DNA of 64,000 nucleotides from assembly GCA_025594325.1 (NCBI GenBank), contig JANHCV010000015.1, positions 806,001 through 870,000 on the forward strand. Direction: 5' to 3'. Origin of the DNA: Blastocladiella emersonii ATCC 22665 (lineage: Eukaryota > Blastocladiomycota > Blastocladiomycetes > Blastocladiales > Blastocladiaceae). Positions 28,840-40,800 of this stretch are shown here, piece by piece. The notes under the pieces were generated by a model. That model worked only from the letters and a program-made list of their open reading frames with translations, did not search any database and was not told where the DNA came from. A program made the translations under genes and the position numbers. Each line of letters begins with the position of its first letter. Positions within the stretch are counted from its first letter, which is position 1.

Positions 28840-31800
28840 CTAGCAGTCGAGTTCGATGATCCGCTCGTCCGCGATCCCAATGTCTAGTTCCTCGTCGCCG
28901 GCGGCTCCAATTGAACTGGCGGCATCTGGCGGCATCTGACGTGTAGAAGGGGAGCAAAAAACAGCGATGGAGCACATCCCTGATAGATTCAAAGCGCTCG
29001 CGATTCAAACCGGTGCTGTCCAAACTAGTGACTGGTGGCACGGACCCGATGCTCAGAGAGACCCAACTGATGAAACATTGCGCGAATTTGAACGGGATGC
29101 TGATGCGCAATTTCTGCGTTTCCGCGGTGGCGAGCGAGTGGGACATAAAGGGCAAGTACGCCTTCGCTATGAGAGGGTTCATCTCGGGGGGTACTAATCC
29201 CCAAGCTTCGGCATGTACAGGGCTAGGAAGAAGAGTCGCATCAAGGACGGGTGTGGGTGCGCAGTCGGGTCGGTGAGCTGGAATCACAAAGACGCGATTC
29301 AGTAGCAGGATCGCAAGGTCGTCCTCGCTGCCGTCCCAAGCAATCTCGACCAATCGGACTTGTGCCGCTGCGGCACGCAAGAGCCGCGCTGCCATGTACG
29401 CCAAGAATTTCATTCGTTCCTCAGCGGATGGAACCGTTTGGATCTGCGACGACGCTTGGAGGCAAATGCTTTCGTCTGGCTGTACGACCGAGTGCACATT
29501 CTCGAGAGCGACATTGCACCAAAAGGTGTGTGCGGCATCAGATGACACGTGCGAGCAGTCAGGAAGGTTGGGAATGTGCGAGGACTTGGCAAGCCTGTTC
29601 GCTCCCAACGACATCTGACGTGATGCCGTCACGGTCACGCGGCGGAGGTTGCGCTGCGTTGTGATGGTCAGTGCCTCAACCTGACTCGAGAGTCGGTAAG
29701 CTTGCGGGATCCCACTAACAAGCAGGTCGACAGCACCGGTTATGGCAAAGCGATCAGCCGCTGGTCGCGGTTTGACCACTGCGAGCAGCTTGTCTTGCGG
29801 GAGCGTAAGGACGAGCTGGATTGATGCAGCGTCTTCGGTCACACCAACGACAGGGAGGATTGGGCGTTTTTGAAAGGTAAGACTGCTCGTCGATGAGGGA
29901 GTGAACCGATGTGCCTCGGAGTAGACCACGGCCTGGTCGAACGTACAAGAGAGTGAGCCAAACGGGACCCGAGTCAAGTCGATGGAAGAAAGTGAAAGCT
30001 GGGTTGTACCCGCCTGGGAATCATCCAGCGAAGAGCCAGTTAAGACGCGTTCAAGTCGTACGCGAGGCTGTAGGTGGGTGCAAGATTAAACAAGCTGGCG
30101 CGGAGCGTATGCTGCTACTCGCAGAGCCTGACCCGCGTCGATTCGAGTGATGCGCAGGCTCCGAAATTCGTGCACAAGCGAGCCGTCGTCAATCTCAAGC
30201 GTGACCAAGAGCGGCGCATCGGACAAGTCGCTCGGCAGCTCGTAAGTGCCCTCGACGAGGTACAGGTACAGGTCGTCGATCCGCGACTTGTCTGCATCCA
30301 CAGGAAAGCCGTAGAGTTGAACGTGAGCAAGAGTTTCGGAGATTGTCAAAGCCAGAAGCGGGTCACTTCTGAGCGCTATCCACAAATCGCACATGTCTGG
30401 CCAATGAGGCCGGTCAACGGCGGCCGATCCAGTCCACGAAATACGACCAGCCGCGAACGCAAATCCGAGGAGCTTGGCCAGCAACGCGCCAATCGAACTC
30501 GAGGATGCTACATGTGGAGATAGCGCAAGTAGGAGACCGTCAGCGCTACCACAGTGTGTCTAGCCGTGATCTAGCCTGCGCAAGGGACGTACCAAGGGTC
30601 AGATTGGATGTAACGGACAACGTCTCGCGCAACTGTTCGGCACAGTGGATTAACGTTTCGAGGAGGAACGGCGATTCCTTGAGTGCAATGGGCACGCTCG
30701 GAAAATCAAGCTTGACGAAGGTGAACGCCTCACAGATCCCACCGTCGTGCCGTTTCGCCAAGTTGGGTACAAGACGCAACACCTGCGCCGCCCAGTCGTC
30801 GCCCGTAGCGCGCTCCAAGTAAGTCACGCCCAGAAGCGTTGGGATTGCTTCCAGTGGAAGCCCAGTGGCACGACAAACGAACTCGTCGCGATTCGGTGCT
30901 ACTGAAGGAGCATTGTACGTTGCGGTGTAAATGACTGAGCGCACATTTTCGTCGTTGTTGGCAAGGAGCGGCGAAGCGTGGACAAGGAGGTTGAGCAGCC
31001 CGCATGTCTCCATGGTCGAGCCCGTGTGGATGGCGTGGAATCGCTGCTCGCGCGAAACCAGCGACTCCATCACCGCGAGCTGGTTGCCCGCGCAGAAAGC
31101 AATGCGGACCTGGAAGAGCGGGAGCACGTCCGACTTGTCCCACTCCGTGACGAGTGGATACTTGCCCGTACGTCGCGTCTCGCTCCCGGGACCAAAAACG
31201 GGCACAAGCGTGGCTAGGAGGGCAGCACCAGCTTGCTCCACTGCGTTGAAAGCCTCCTCGTTGAAGAGAGGGGTGAGAAAATCGACAACGTCCAAGACCG
31301 AGTGGCCGAATGGCGATGCAAACCGAAGCGAGCCGTCAGGGCAAACAAGGAGCATGGTCGCGTTGACGGTAGAGGTCGAATGACTTCCATCCCCCGTCCC
31401 TCCCGCCTTCGCTGACCATGTGCCGTCAGTGACGAAGAATTTCAAACCTTCTTGAATGTTGGAGGCATCGCCCGCAAGCAGCCGGTCCGCCCTTTCAGCA
31501 GCACCAAAGGTGTTGAGTGTATACCGTTCAACAGCGACCTGAGCATGGCTGCGGGATTCGGTAGGACTTCGCACGCCTGTGTAGTACGTTTCGCGGTCTG
31601 CATAGAGTTGCTCAACCGTCAAATCGCAAGCGAGCCACGAGTCCCAGCAGCGACGAACCGCGCGAAGCGTCGCCTCGTCAGTGACACGAATACGGGCCGT
31701 CGAGCGGTTCCAGTTGACGGCGAGGCAGGAACGCATTTGGTTGTCCCAGAAGGCGCGGGCCTCGACATCGAGTCGGAGCGAAAAGTAGAGCTGGCCAATG

Positions 31801-32201
31801 AACAGCGGTGAAGCGCGACCGTCTGCAAATTTGCCGCTCGAAATCGCGTGAAGCACCAACAAGTCGCGCGCAAGGACCTCGGGGTGCGTGTTGCTCAGCA
31901 CAAAGTTCAAGTCCGCGGTGCCGTACTTGCGCTTGGCCTCGCCGACCGTATGCGCAACGTCGCGCAGAGTGGCGCACTGGAGAGCGAGTACGTTGAGCTC
32001 ATCCGTGTCGCGCGGATTGTGGTACAAGAGCAGGTCGCTAGGCAAGGACTGGCCATAAGGATAGTACGGGTCCGATAAGTCGTTGCTGAGAAGCACGGGG
32101 CCCGAGACCGTCGGCGTAAAGGATGGTGCCGGGAGAGGCGATGCGGACGAAGAACCGCCGCTGCGGGACGCTTTGCCCGTAGTCTTGGACTTTTTCTTCA
32201 T
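28840..32201 (-). pseudogene. DUF4470-domain gene, copy A (inactivated)
   Basis: Paralogue of the intact gene at 32888-36203. Exon 1 is 32201-30593; an 85-nt intron (30508-30592) follows; exon 2 starts at 30507. The N-terminal ~140 residues match the DUF4470 pattern (PYGQSLPSDLLLYHN, LRDVAHTVGEAKRKYG, ADLNFVLSNTHPEVLARDLL), a domain found in fungal proteins and related to DNAAF3-like proteins. Exon 2 is interrupted by a TAA at 30086-30088 where copy B has a Glu codon. Near the end a 10-bp tandem duplication (28917-28936) shifts the frame; in the other frame the expected tail (DEELDIGIADERIIEL) ends at 28840. Exon 1 alone could still make a ~537-residue product. Exon 1 is virtually identical to copy D at 62718. 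Confidence 0.75.
28917..28936. repeat. 10-bp tandem duplication causing frameshift in copy A
   Basis: TGGCGGCATC occurs twice back to back; without one unit, the frame of copy A reaches a C-terminus matching copy B. Confidence 0.85.
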
Positions 32202-32242
32202 CTGTTTTGCATGGAGTATGGGTAAAGCTCGAGAGCGAGAGC
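30919..32242. repeat. inverted segmental duplication, arm 1 (arm 2 = 62677-64000)
   Basis: Reverse complement of 62677-64000 with no length difference over 1,324 bp and identical translations wherever compared. The left end of arm 2 is set by the window edge, so the repeat may be longer. Confidence 0.9.
32198..32212 (-). promoter_or_regulatory. minimal uORF overlapping the start of DUF4470 copy A
   Basis: ATG CAA AAC AGA TGA: the TGA stop shares bases with the main ATG (AGATGA). Equivalent uORFs precede copies B, C and D. Confidence 0.6.
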
Positions 32243-32298
32243 CCAAGCCTAGTCGACCGTTCAAGGGCTTTAGTCTGCGAGAGTTTGCGAAGTGTTCA

Positions 32299-32334
32299 CG
32301 AGCATCAGCTGACCAAATCAGCGTCATCCGGATA
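32299..32334 (-). promoter_or_regulatory. conserved upstream block of the DUF4470 family, copy A
   Basis: 36-bp block about 98 bp before the ATG; 31 of 36 bases match the block upstream of copy D although flanking promoter DNA does not align. A related 37-bp version lies upstream of copy C (43250-43286). Core: GATTTGGTCA followed by CTGATG. Confidence 0.5.
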
Positions 32335-32406
32335 CTCGCCTCTGCTTTAACTTAACGCTGGGTGTATATTCTCGCGCATTTTTACGCTTCAAATAAGATT
32401 CAATGA

Positions 32407-32660
32407 TCTATATGTTTATTCTATGTGGCAGCGTAACTCCAACTCTGCGGGCTGGCCGTGTTACTAGGAAGCGACATTCAATATGGTCGCGTACGTGGCA
32501 GCTAGGTCTTGGCGCGCTATCAGCGGCGTGAAAGACGTACGAGTCATCACCCGATGGTGCTACGCGAGGCGCTGGCGGCCACGGGATGTGAGGTGATGCT
32601 AGTGCTGACGCAAGGCGCAAGGTGTGGAATGCGTCCTTGTCGACCTAGAAGCTAATGCGC
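32407..32660 (-). pseudogene. decayed relic of the Asn/Gly/Trp-rich gene
   Basis: Patches such as TGTTTATTCTA (32412) and GCGAGGCGCTGGCGGCC (32565), and the following CTAGTGCTGA-like stretch, match the 3' half of the genes at 36501 and 43419, in the same position relative to the DUF4470 gene. No open frame remains. Confidence 0.45.
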
Positions 32661-32887
32661 CTCGGTCTTAACCACCCGCTTCTTCGCTACTTGAGACATG
32701 GATTGGCGGGGAGCAAAAATCAGGATGATGACGACTGGACGACGAAGCTTCTTGCGTTTTCAACTCCAAGAACACCTGCAGTCTCGCATCACCCCTTTAT
32801 CAGCCAGCTCGAACACGGATAAAAAAAAAACGATCGAAAACCCATATCGATGTTGAACATGTACAAAACAAAGGTTTGGAGCTGCTA
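32661..32887. other. spacer between copy A unit and copy B
   Basis: AT-rich DNA with an A10 run at ~32821; no gene seen. Confidence 0.4.
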
Positions 32888-35800
32888 CTAGTTGAGCTCA
32901 ACGAGTCGCTCATCAGCAACCCCAAAATCAAACTCCTCGTCGTGCTCCCAGTTGTACTCGGTTCCGTTTGCAGAGTACGTCGGGAGCAGGAAGCACCGGT
33001 AGAAGCCAGACTTCATCAGCTCGAAAGTCTTGGGGTTGAAGCCTCCCTCGTTCAGTTTGATTTTGGTGGGCGCTGAGAGGATCCCGTCCTTGAGGAATTT
33101 GATGAAGCACGGCATGAACCGCGGCGATATCTCCAGACGAGCAGTTCGACTGGGTCCGCCAGTAAGGCTGAGCATCAAACTGGGCAGATAGCCGCTGGCT
33201 GCCTCGGAAGAGTAGCCGCGTTTAAGCATGCCCCACGACTCAAGGATCGTCGTGTTCGGGATGAGAGTCACGTCAAGCACAGGCGTGGGAGCGTGGTCCA
33301 GTCCAGGCGCTGGGTAGACCGCCATGCGGTTCAAGAGAAAGATCACGACACGATCCCCCTGACCGTCAAGGGCCTGCGCAATCAGCACGTCTTGTTTCAT
33401 CGCGTCGGTAAGCTGTTTGAAGATGTGGTGCAAGAACTGCGCCTGCTCCACAACAGACGGCTCGCCTGCGAGTGAGGCGGTGGCCGCAAGCAATTTGGGC
33501 GTGCTCGGCTCAAACTCGTCCCGTGCCGTCATGCACAAAGCCTTGAGCGCGGTAACCTGCTCCCAAGAATCCAAATTCGTCCGCCCGTAAGGAAAGACGT
33601 CTGAGTAATCGGGAAGGTAAGGGACGAAGGCGAGCTGACCGTGAATCGGAGCCAGCGCGCGCGAGACGGTCAGGATCACACGGCGAAGATCGCGTCGTAG
33701 TGTCAGATTGGTGACCTGGACAGGGCACGAGAGCCGATACGACTGCGGCAGTCCACCGACAAACAGGTCGAGAGTGCCAAGAATTGCCTTGGACGAAGTC
33801 ACGGCCCGCGCCTTGATCTCGGCGCGAAGCTTGTCATGGGGAAGCGAGAGCACAAGCTGGATCGACTCTGCGTCCTCAGTCGCGGACACGACGGGGAGGA
33901 TCGCGCGTTTCTGGATGACCACGCCGCTCTTGGGCGTAGGCACGTACCGGTTCGCTGCGGCGTAGAGCGCCGCCTGCTGGAACGTGCAAGAAAGCGCGCC
34001 AAATGCAACTCGCATCACCGCGACATCGGTAAGCGAAAGTCGACTCGTGACTGGAGCAGGATTCAAGCCCAACAATCCAGTCGCCAAGACGCGATCAAGG
34101 CGAACACGAGGCTGCAAGTCGGCGAAATCTTCAACAACGTCGCGTGGGACGTACGCGGCAACGCGCGCCTCGTCCACGCCGGGAAGTCGGGTAACGCGCA
34201 GGCTCCGGAACTCGTGCACGATCGACCCGACCTGGATCTCGAGCGACGCCAGAAAGGGCTTCAACATCGAGTCGCGCGCAATCGCGACGTTGCCCTCGAC
34301 GAGGTACAGGAACTTGTCGTCGTTGTCAGCCGAGGACTCGGCCGCATTGATGGGGAAACCGTAAAGCTGAGCGAAAGCGAGCAGCTCGGCGGTCATCGTT
34401 GAAAAGAGCGGGTTATCAAGAAACCGAGCCCAGAAATCGCGCATGTCGGGCCACGGCGGCGAGTGAGCAGCCGCACCGGCCCACGAGATGCGACCAGCAG
34501 CAAGGGCGTGGCCGACGAGTTTTGGTAGCAGCGCCCCGACCGCGCACGAAGCAGCTACATGGATTGAGCGGGAGCGTTTAAGACAATTGATTCCGTCGTG
34601 AAATGAGGAAGCAAGACGCACCCATGGTTCGATTCAAGGCGGCAGTAGGAGGCTCGCGAAGCTCAGACGCGCAGCGAACAAGGACATCCAACAGGAACGG
34701 TGACTCGCTCAGCGCAATCGGCACGCTCGGGAAGTCAAGCTTGGCAAATGTAAAGGTCTCGCAGCTGCGGCTGTCGTACCGCTTGATGTGCCCCTTGCTC
34801 CATGCAAAGCGCGAGGCCTCCGAACTCAAATCGCCGTTCGGCGTACTTTCAAGGTAGTTGAGTCCGAGAAGCGTCGGAAACGCCTCGAGCGGGAGGCCGG
34901 TAGCGCGGCAAACAAATTCGTCGCGCGAAGCAGCAACAGAAGAGAGGAACTCGGTCGACGCATAGATGAGCGACCGCAAGCCGGCCTCGTTGTTCGCCAG
35001 CAGCGGTGAAGCGTGGACGAGAAGGTTGAGCAAGCCGCGCGTGTCCATGTCCGAGCCCGTGTGGATCGCGTGGAAGCGCTGCTCCCGCGTGACAAGCGAC
35101 TCCATGACCGCGAGCGGGCTGCCGACGCAGAAAGCAACACAGACATGAAACTTCGGGGGGACAGAATCGCCTCCGGGCTCGGTAACAAGCGGGTACGAGC
35201 CTTTGCGGTGCTTATCGGCACCGGGGCCGAACGCGGACACGAGTTTCTGAAGCAGGTCGGCGCGCGCTTGATCCACTGCGTTGATGAAGTCCATGTTGAC
35301 GACGTGAAGCGCATCGAGAAGAGAGCGACCGTATGACAACGTGAAGCCAAGTGAGCCGTCAGCATTGACCAGGAACATGGTGTGATTGACAGCAGTCTCG
35401 ACCTGGCCTTCCGGGTCCTGACCATCCGAGTGATCCTTCGTTTGATAGAACGTGCCGTCGGTGATAATCGCAATCAACTCTTTCTCAAAGTCCAAGTCGG
35501 CAGTACCAGTCACAAATTCGTCGGTCACGCGGCGCAAGAACCGTTTCGCTGCAAGTTCGGCATGCGGGAACGGGAAACACGCATCGCGAGAGAGCATGTC
35601 ATAAGCAAATTGCGACATTTGGAGTCGATCGGGAGACCAGCTGGCAGCGAGCCACGATTCCCAGCAATGGCGGACCGCGCGCAAAGTTTCGTCATCAACC
35701 ACGCGAATCTGGGCCGTCGGGCGCTTCCAGTTGACAGTAAGGCATGACCGCATCTGAGCATTCCAATAGTCGCGAGCATCCGGGTCGAGTCGAAGCGAAA

Positions 35801-36203
35801 AGTAAAGCTGACCAACGAAGCTCTCGGGGACAGGCCCGCGCGAGATGGCGTGAAGAAGAAGAATGTCGCGGGCGAGCACCTCGGCGTGCGTGTTGGCGAG
35901 AACGAAGTTCAGGTCCGCGGTGCCGTACTTGCGCTTTGCCTCGCCGATTGTATGCGCAACGTCCCGAATGTTGCTGAACTGTAGCGCGAGCACGTCGAGC
36001 TGTTTGATGTCGCGCGGGTTGTGGTACAAGAGCAAGTCGCGCGGCAAGTTCCGGCCGTAAGGCATGTAGGGATCCGACTTGTCGTCGCCGAGAAACGTGG
36101 GACCCGTCAAGGTCGGCGCGGCCAGCGGCGAGTGAGCCGCGCCGCGGGCAGCGCTAGAGCCACTGGAAGCTTTGCCGCTAGTCCTATTTCTTTTCTGCTT
36201 CAT
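32888..36203 (-). CDS. DUF4470-domain protein, copy B (intact family member)
   Basis: Two exons, 36203-34622 and 34554-32888, with a 67-nt GTGCG...TAG intron; 1,082 aa, the only complete copy in the window. The N-terminus is a basic, Ser/Ala-rich leader (~40 residues). DUF4470-like domain follows at about 45-135: PYGRNLPRDLLLYHNPRD, LALQFSNIRDVAHTIGEAKR, YGTADLNFVLANTHAEVLAR, DILLLHAI. Next come a helical segment with LRAVRHCWESWLAA and a conserved MESLVTREQRFHAIHTGSDM block near residue 360. Exon 2 adds a second, mostly beta/helical part with LQPRVRLDRVLATGLL and an acidic C-terminus (DEEFDFGVADERLVELN). No MYND finger, TM or signal peptide is seen. The function of the family is unknown to me. 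Each copy has an Asn/Gly/Trp-rich gene or its relic just upstream on the same strand. Confidence 0.78.
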
Positions 36204-36217
36204 CTGCTAGCATGCAT
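36200..36217 (-). promoter_or_regulatory. minimal uORF overlapping the start of DUF4470 copy B
   Basis: ATG CAT GCT AGC AGA TGA; sequence differs from copies A, C and D but the stop again overlaps the main ATG, so the arrangement rather than the peptide is kept. Confidence 0.6.
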
Positions 36218-36500
36218 TCGTAGCAAAGGAGCGAAAGTCGACGGGCGAAGCCGACCAAGTCGGCAAGCCGCAGAACCCGAACATCACATGATCGATCACT
36301 ATGCGATCAGCAACTTTCACCACGCGACTTGCACTTATGTCCTAACGTTTGCCTTTACTCACGCTAAGTTCGAGGTGAAGGGTTCGCTCCTATGCTTGCT
36401 GACGCGACGTCCTCGCTGGATGTGGAACCTTTAAAAAAACTTGGTTGATGTTTATTCTACGAAACGGTTTGAGGAGTTCCAGCTCCGCGGTCCGACCACC

Positions 36501-36960
36501 TTACGCGACGGTCGACGTGGTCACGGACGCAGCGGCCTCGGCCTGCGCGTGCGCGTCGGCGGCGTGCGAGACCGACGACGAGAACTCGTCGACGCTGTTG
36601 TGCGAGGCGCTGGCGGCCGAGAACGACTCGGCGTGCTGCTGGTGCTGAGCCGAGGAGGCCTGGAAGGCATCGCCGACCGACTGGAACGCGTCGCTGGCGT
36701 TGTCAGCCGACTGCAGGTACGAGCCGTCGTCGTCGCGCTGGCACCGGCCGCCGTGGCCGTAGCCCCAGTTACCGTTGCCACCCCAGTTGCCGTGGCCGCC
36801 GTTGCCACCCCAGTTGGAGCTCCAGTTGCTGCTCCACTCGGACGACCACTCCGAGTGCCACTCGGAACGCCACTCGGAGCTCCAGTTGCTGCTGTGCCCG
36901 TTGTTGTAGTGGCCGCCGTTGTTGTAGTGCTGGCCGTTGTTGTAGTTGCCGCTCTTCTTG
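36501..36960 (-). pseudogene. Asn/Gly/Trp-rich gene, copy 1 (5' end lost)
   Basis: From about 36955 to the TAA at 36501 this is nearly identical to the intact gene at 43419-43940, with a few-codon deletion near the end. Upstream of 36955 the sequence diverges. The frame stays open with a similar Gly/Tyr-rich text to ~36995 and then meets a TGA without an ATG. The intact copy's N-terminal Met region and promoter are missing. A cryptic upstream exon cannot be excluded. Confidence 0.6.
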
Positions 36961-37134
36961 GGCGGCGCGCCGTAGCCGTAGCCGCCGCCGTTGCTGTTGT
37001 GACCTCAGGCAGGCTCACCGAGCCCTCAGCATCCTAAACTTGCTATAGACACTCGGATGATGCGAGGCAGTGCATCAAAAATTGCTATAACGGGCGTCTG
37101 TGTCAAGGAGCAGCGCCAAGGAATGCTGACCAAC

Positions 37135-37330
37135 AACTTGTTGGTCGTTTGAAGCGCACGGGGATGCGGTCATTGACAAGCTCGCCGCTCTAAACGGCGT
37201 GGAGAATCATGAAGTCACGCGCGAGGACCTCGCGATGCGAGTTGCTGAACGCAAAGCTAAGCTTGGCTGTGGCGTACCTGCGCATCACCTCGCTGACCAT
37301 GAATGAATATTGCCGGATTTGAGCGCAAGC
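37135..37330 (-). pseudogene. decayed DUF4470 relic, fifth copy
   Basis: Minus-strand translation shows MRRYATAKLSFAFSNSHREV, then LARDFMILHAV and a stop, then SGELVNDRIPVRF. This aligns to the DUF4470 core of the other copies (for example KYGTADLNFVLSNTHPEVLARD in copy A and GEFANDRVPARF in copy C). No longer able to code. Confidence 0.65.
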
Positions 37331-37503
37331 AAGCCATGTTTTTGACGTGCGTGAATTGAAGTGACGGCACCACTATTTGATAAGCACGACCACGGCCCGG
37401 AGACATGTTTACTCTCAGCAGTATCCATGCTCGAAGCAATGTTGGAAATGAATCAAATACAAATTGTGCAAATTAGCAACAAATCAACAAATCAACAAAA
37501 ATC
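37331..37503. other. spacer 3' of copy C
   Basis: AT-rich DNA with repeated CAACAAATCAACAAA at the 3' end of copy C; no gene. Confidence 0.4.
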
Positions 37504-40500
37504 CTAGTCGTCAAGCTCAACGATGCGATCATCCACGATCCCGTAGTCAACGTCCTCCTCACTCTTGCCATCATTGAGTTTCTGGATCGGGACGCGGTAC
37601 TCGGCCCCGTTCGTTGGGAAGAAGGCAGTGAGAAATGTCCGAAGCATGATTCCACTGAGCTGGTCAAGGAGGTCGGAACGACCACCCCGATCGTTGGTGC
37701 CGGTTCGGGTGGGCACCGAGAGGAATCCGTCAACGATAAGCTCCTGAAAGACGGTGATGTAGTTCGAGGGGATGACCAGCTCCATCGTCTGCTCGGGGGC
37801 AAAATTGAGCTTCCGAATGGACACAGGCAAAACCGCGTTTACGAGAGAGCGGTCGCCAGTGGGCACTGGACGACCCCATCGCACTGCAATGTCAGGGTGA
37901 GGAAGAACGCTGACGTCAAGCATTGGTGTCGAGACGTGGTCCGAATCAAGCGCGGGGACCACCATCAACCGGTTCAGCAGGAACACAGCATAGTGGCCGC
38001 GCCCAGCTTCACGGACGTCAACCATGGCGATTCCGTCGCTGAACGCGACCATGAGCTTTTTGATGGTGACACGAAGGAAGCGGGCCTGCTCCGTGACAGA
38101 TGGATTGTGCGTCGCCAATTTCTCCAAGTGGTTGACAGTCGCAAGCTCCTCCGCGGTCGCCGCCAAATCCAGAGCGTGAAGCGCAGCTTGATGCTCCGCC
38201 ATACTAGCATCACCAGCGGAGTAAAGGTCCGAGTAATCGGGCATGCAAGGAACGAGCTGCAGAAACGGAAGCGTAGCCGTGACGGGCGAAAGTACTCGAG
38301 AGACGGTGACCATGACGCGGCGAAGATTGCGCTGGATTGTAAGCTCGGCAAGCGTGACAGGGCAGGCAAAGCGATAGGATACGTGATTCGCCCGGCCCAT
38401 TGTGAGAGAAAGATTTCCAGGCCAGGCTCCGGCTCTCGGAGGCGGCCGCTCCTTGATCTCAGCACGGAGCTTGTTGTTTGGAAGCGAAAGAACGAGGCGA
38501 ATAAAGCCAGCATCTTCGACCGCGCTCACAACTGGCAATGTCGGGCGATTCTGGAGGACGTCAGTGGGAAGCGTAATGACGCATCGATTAGCCGCAGAAA
38601 AGTCGATTGCGCAAAGAAAGGTGGATGAGAGCGATCCAAAAGGAACCATGGTCGACTTGACAGCAGAAAGACTCAACCAGGTCGTTGCTGCGACCGCAGT
38701 TCCGGCCAAGACGCGGTCAAGACGGAGTCGCGGCTTCAGGTCGGTCGGCGACTGAACGACGTAAGCCGGGACGTAGGCGGCCACGCGCATTTCGTTGCCC
38801 GTCGGAAGCTGGGAGAGGTGGAGACTCCGAAACACGTGCGTAAACGACCCGTCGCAAATCTCGAGCGACGCGCAGAATGGCGTGAAAGTCGCGTCGCTGG
38901 GTCGATCAAGCGTGCCCTCGACGAGGTACAAGTCATCGACCTGTGTGTCGACTGCGTCAATGGGAAACCCGTAGAGCTGGGCCTGAGCGAGCACCTCCTC
39001 AGCTCCGGCCGTGAGTTGCGGGTTTTCGGCAAACGTGGACCAGAGCTCTGGCATCTTGGGCCGAGGTAAGCACTGGGCCGCAGGACTGCTTTACGTAAGG
39101 CGCCCAGCGGCGAATGCAAACCCAAGAAGCTTTGGGATAAGCGCGCCGGCCGCGCAAGAGGAAGCTACAAATGGTATTCGGCGATGGTGAGCGACCAATA
39201 GCCAACCGATTGCGGAGTGTATGAGCGAGGCATACCAAGGCTTCGGCTGGACACCGCAGCTGGGAAATGGCAAGAACGCTCGGCGCAATTGATGAGAGCT
39301 TCGAGAAGGAACGGCGACTCTTTCAGCGCAATCGGGACGGTTGGAAAGTCAAGCTTGACAAAGGTGAACCGCTCGCTGCTCCGGCCATCGGACTGCTCGA
39401 CATGGCTCTTGCTCCAAGCGAAGCGCGAGACGTGAGAAGTCCAGTCTTCATAAATTGCGCGTTCATGGAAACTGAGTCCCAAGAGCGTCGGGAAAGCCTC
39501 GAGCGGAAGGCCAGTGGCAAGGGAAACGAATTCGCTGTGAGAGCAGGAGACGGCTGAACGATAATTGGTCGAGGTGTAGACATGCGAACGGAAGACGCCC
39601 GAAGAGACGGCGAGAAGCGGCGACGCGTGAACGAGAAGATTGAGCAGGCCGCAAGTGTCCATCGCTGAGCCCGTGTGGATCGCGTTGAACCGCTGTTCAC
39701 GCATGACCAGCGACTCCATGGCCGCAAGCGGGTGGCCGACGCAGAATGCAATGTGGCACTGGAAGAGCGGCGGAGTGGGCGTCTTGTCCCATTCCGTGAC
39801 AAGTGGATACGAACCTGCGCGTCGAGTCTCGGACCCTGGGCCAAAAACGGGTGCAAGTGCATCAAGAAGGGCAGCACCAGCTCGCGTCGTCGTTCCAATA
39901 AACAGGTTCTTTTCGGCGACGTGGACAGTAAGCAACGGTGTGTGTCCGGGTGGCATTGAGAAGCGGAGTGAACCGTCAAGAGCGACGCGAAGCATGGTCC
40001 GGTTGACAACGGCGTTGGGATGGGTCGATTCATATTCAGCGCTTTTTTCCGCCATCAAGGAGGGTGCGTGGCTGCGAGCTTCAGACGGATCGCGGGCGCC
40101 CTCGTAGTATTTATCACGGCAGGCAAAGAGCTGCTCGGGCGACCAGTCGGCAGCGAGCCACGACTCCCAGCAGCGGCGTACCGCACGAAGGGTGTCGTCG
40201 TCAAAGACGCGGATCCGGTCTGCCGGGCGATTCCAGTTCACCAAGAGGCACGAGCGCATCTGGGCGTCCCAAAAAGCGCGGGATTCCGGGTCGACAAGTA
40301 GTGAAAAGTACAGCTGACTGATGAAGCGCGCAGGAACACGGTCATTGGCAAACTCGCCAGTCGAGATCGCATGGAGCACCAGCAAGTCACGCGCAAGGAC
40401 CTCGGGGTGCGTGTTAATAAGCACAAAGTTGAGGTCGGCCGTGCCGTACTTGCGCTTGGCCTCGCCGATCGTGTGCGCCACGTCGCGTAGGTTGGCGTGC

Positions 40501-40569
40501 TGAAGAGCGAGAACGTCAAACTGCTTTGCGAGTCGCGGGTTGTGGTACAAGAGCAAGTCGCGCGGGTAA

Positions 40570-40584
40570 GGGCCCGTTTGGTTC
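40570..40584 (+). repeat. left terminal inverted repeat
   Basis: GGGCCCGTTTGGTTC; complement of 42994-43008. Confidence 0.95.
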
Positions 40585-40770
40585 CGGGGTGAATCAGGTG
40601 GATCAATCGATTTTACACGGTCCGGTGTTCACCCAGCTGAAACGTGGCATTTTCACCCCGTCGCGTTCATCGCGGCGTTTGGGTCGACCCCCGGATGAGC
40701 TGAATGGAACCCTCGTCGCTGAATTGCCCGTCTGCTCGCCCCCGAAACCTTCAGGCTGTGCTTCCCGGCC

Positions 40771-40778
40771 TATATAAA
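40771..40778 (+). promoter_or_regulatory. TATA box inside the transposon
   Basis: TATATAAA about 30 bp before the open frame of the truncated second ORF. Confidence 0.5.
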
Positions 40779-40800
40779 CGCTGTTTTCCTTCGTGGGGCA

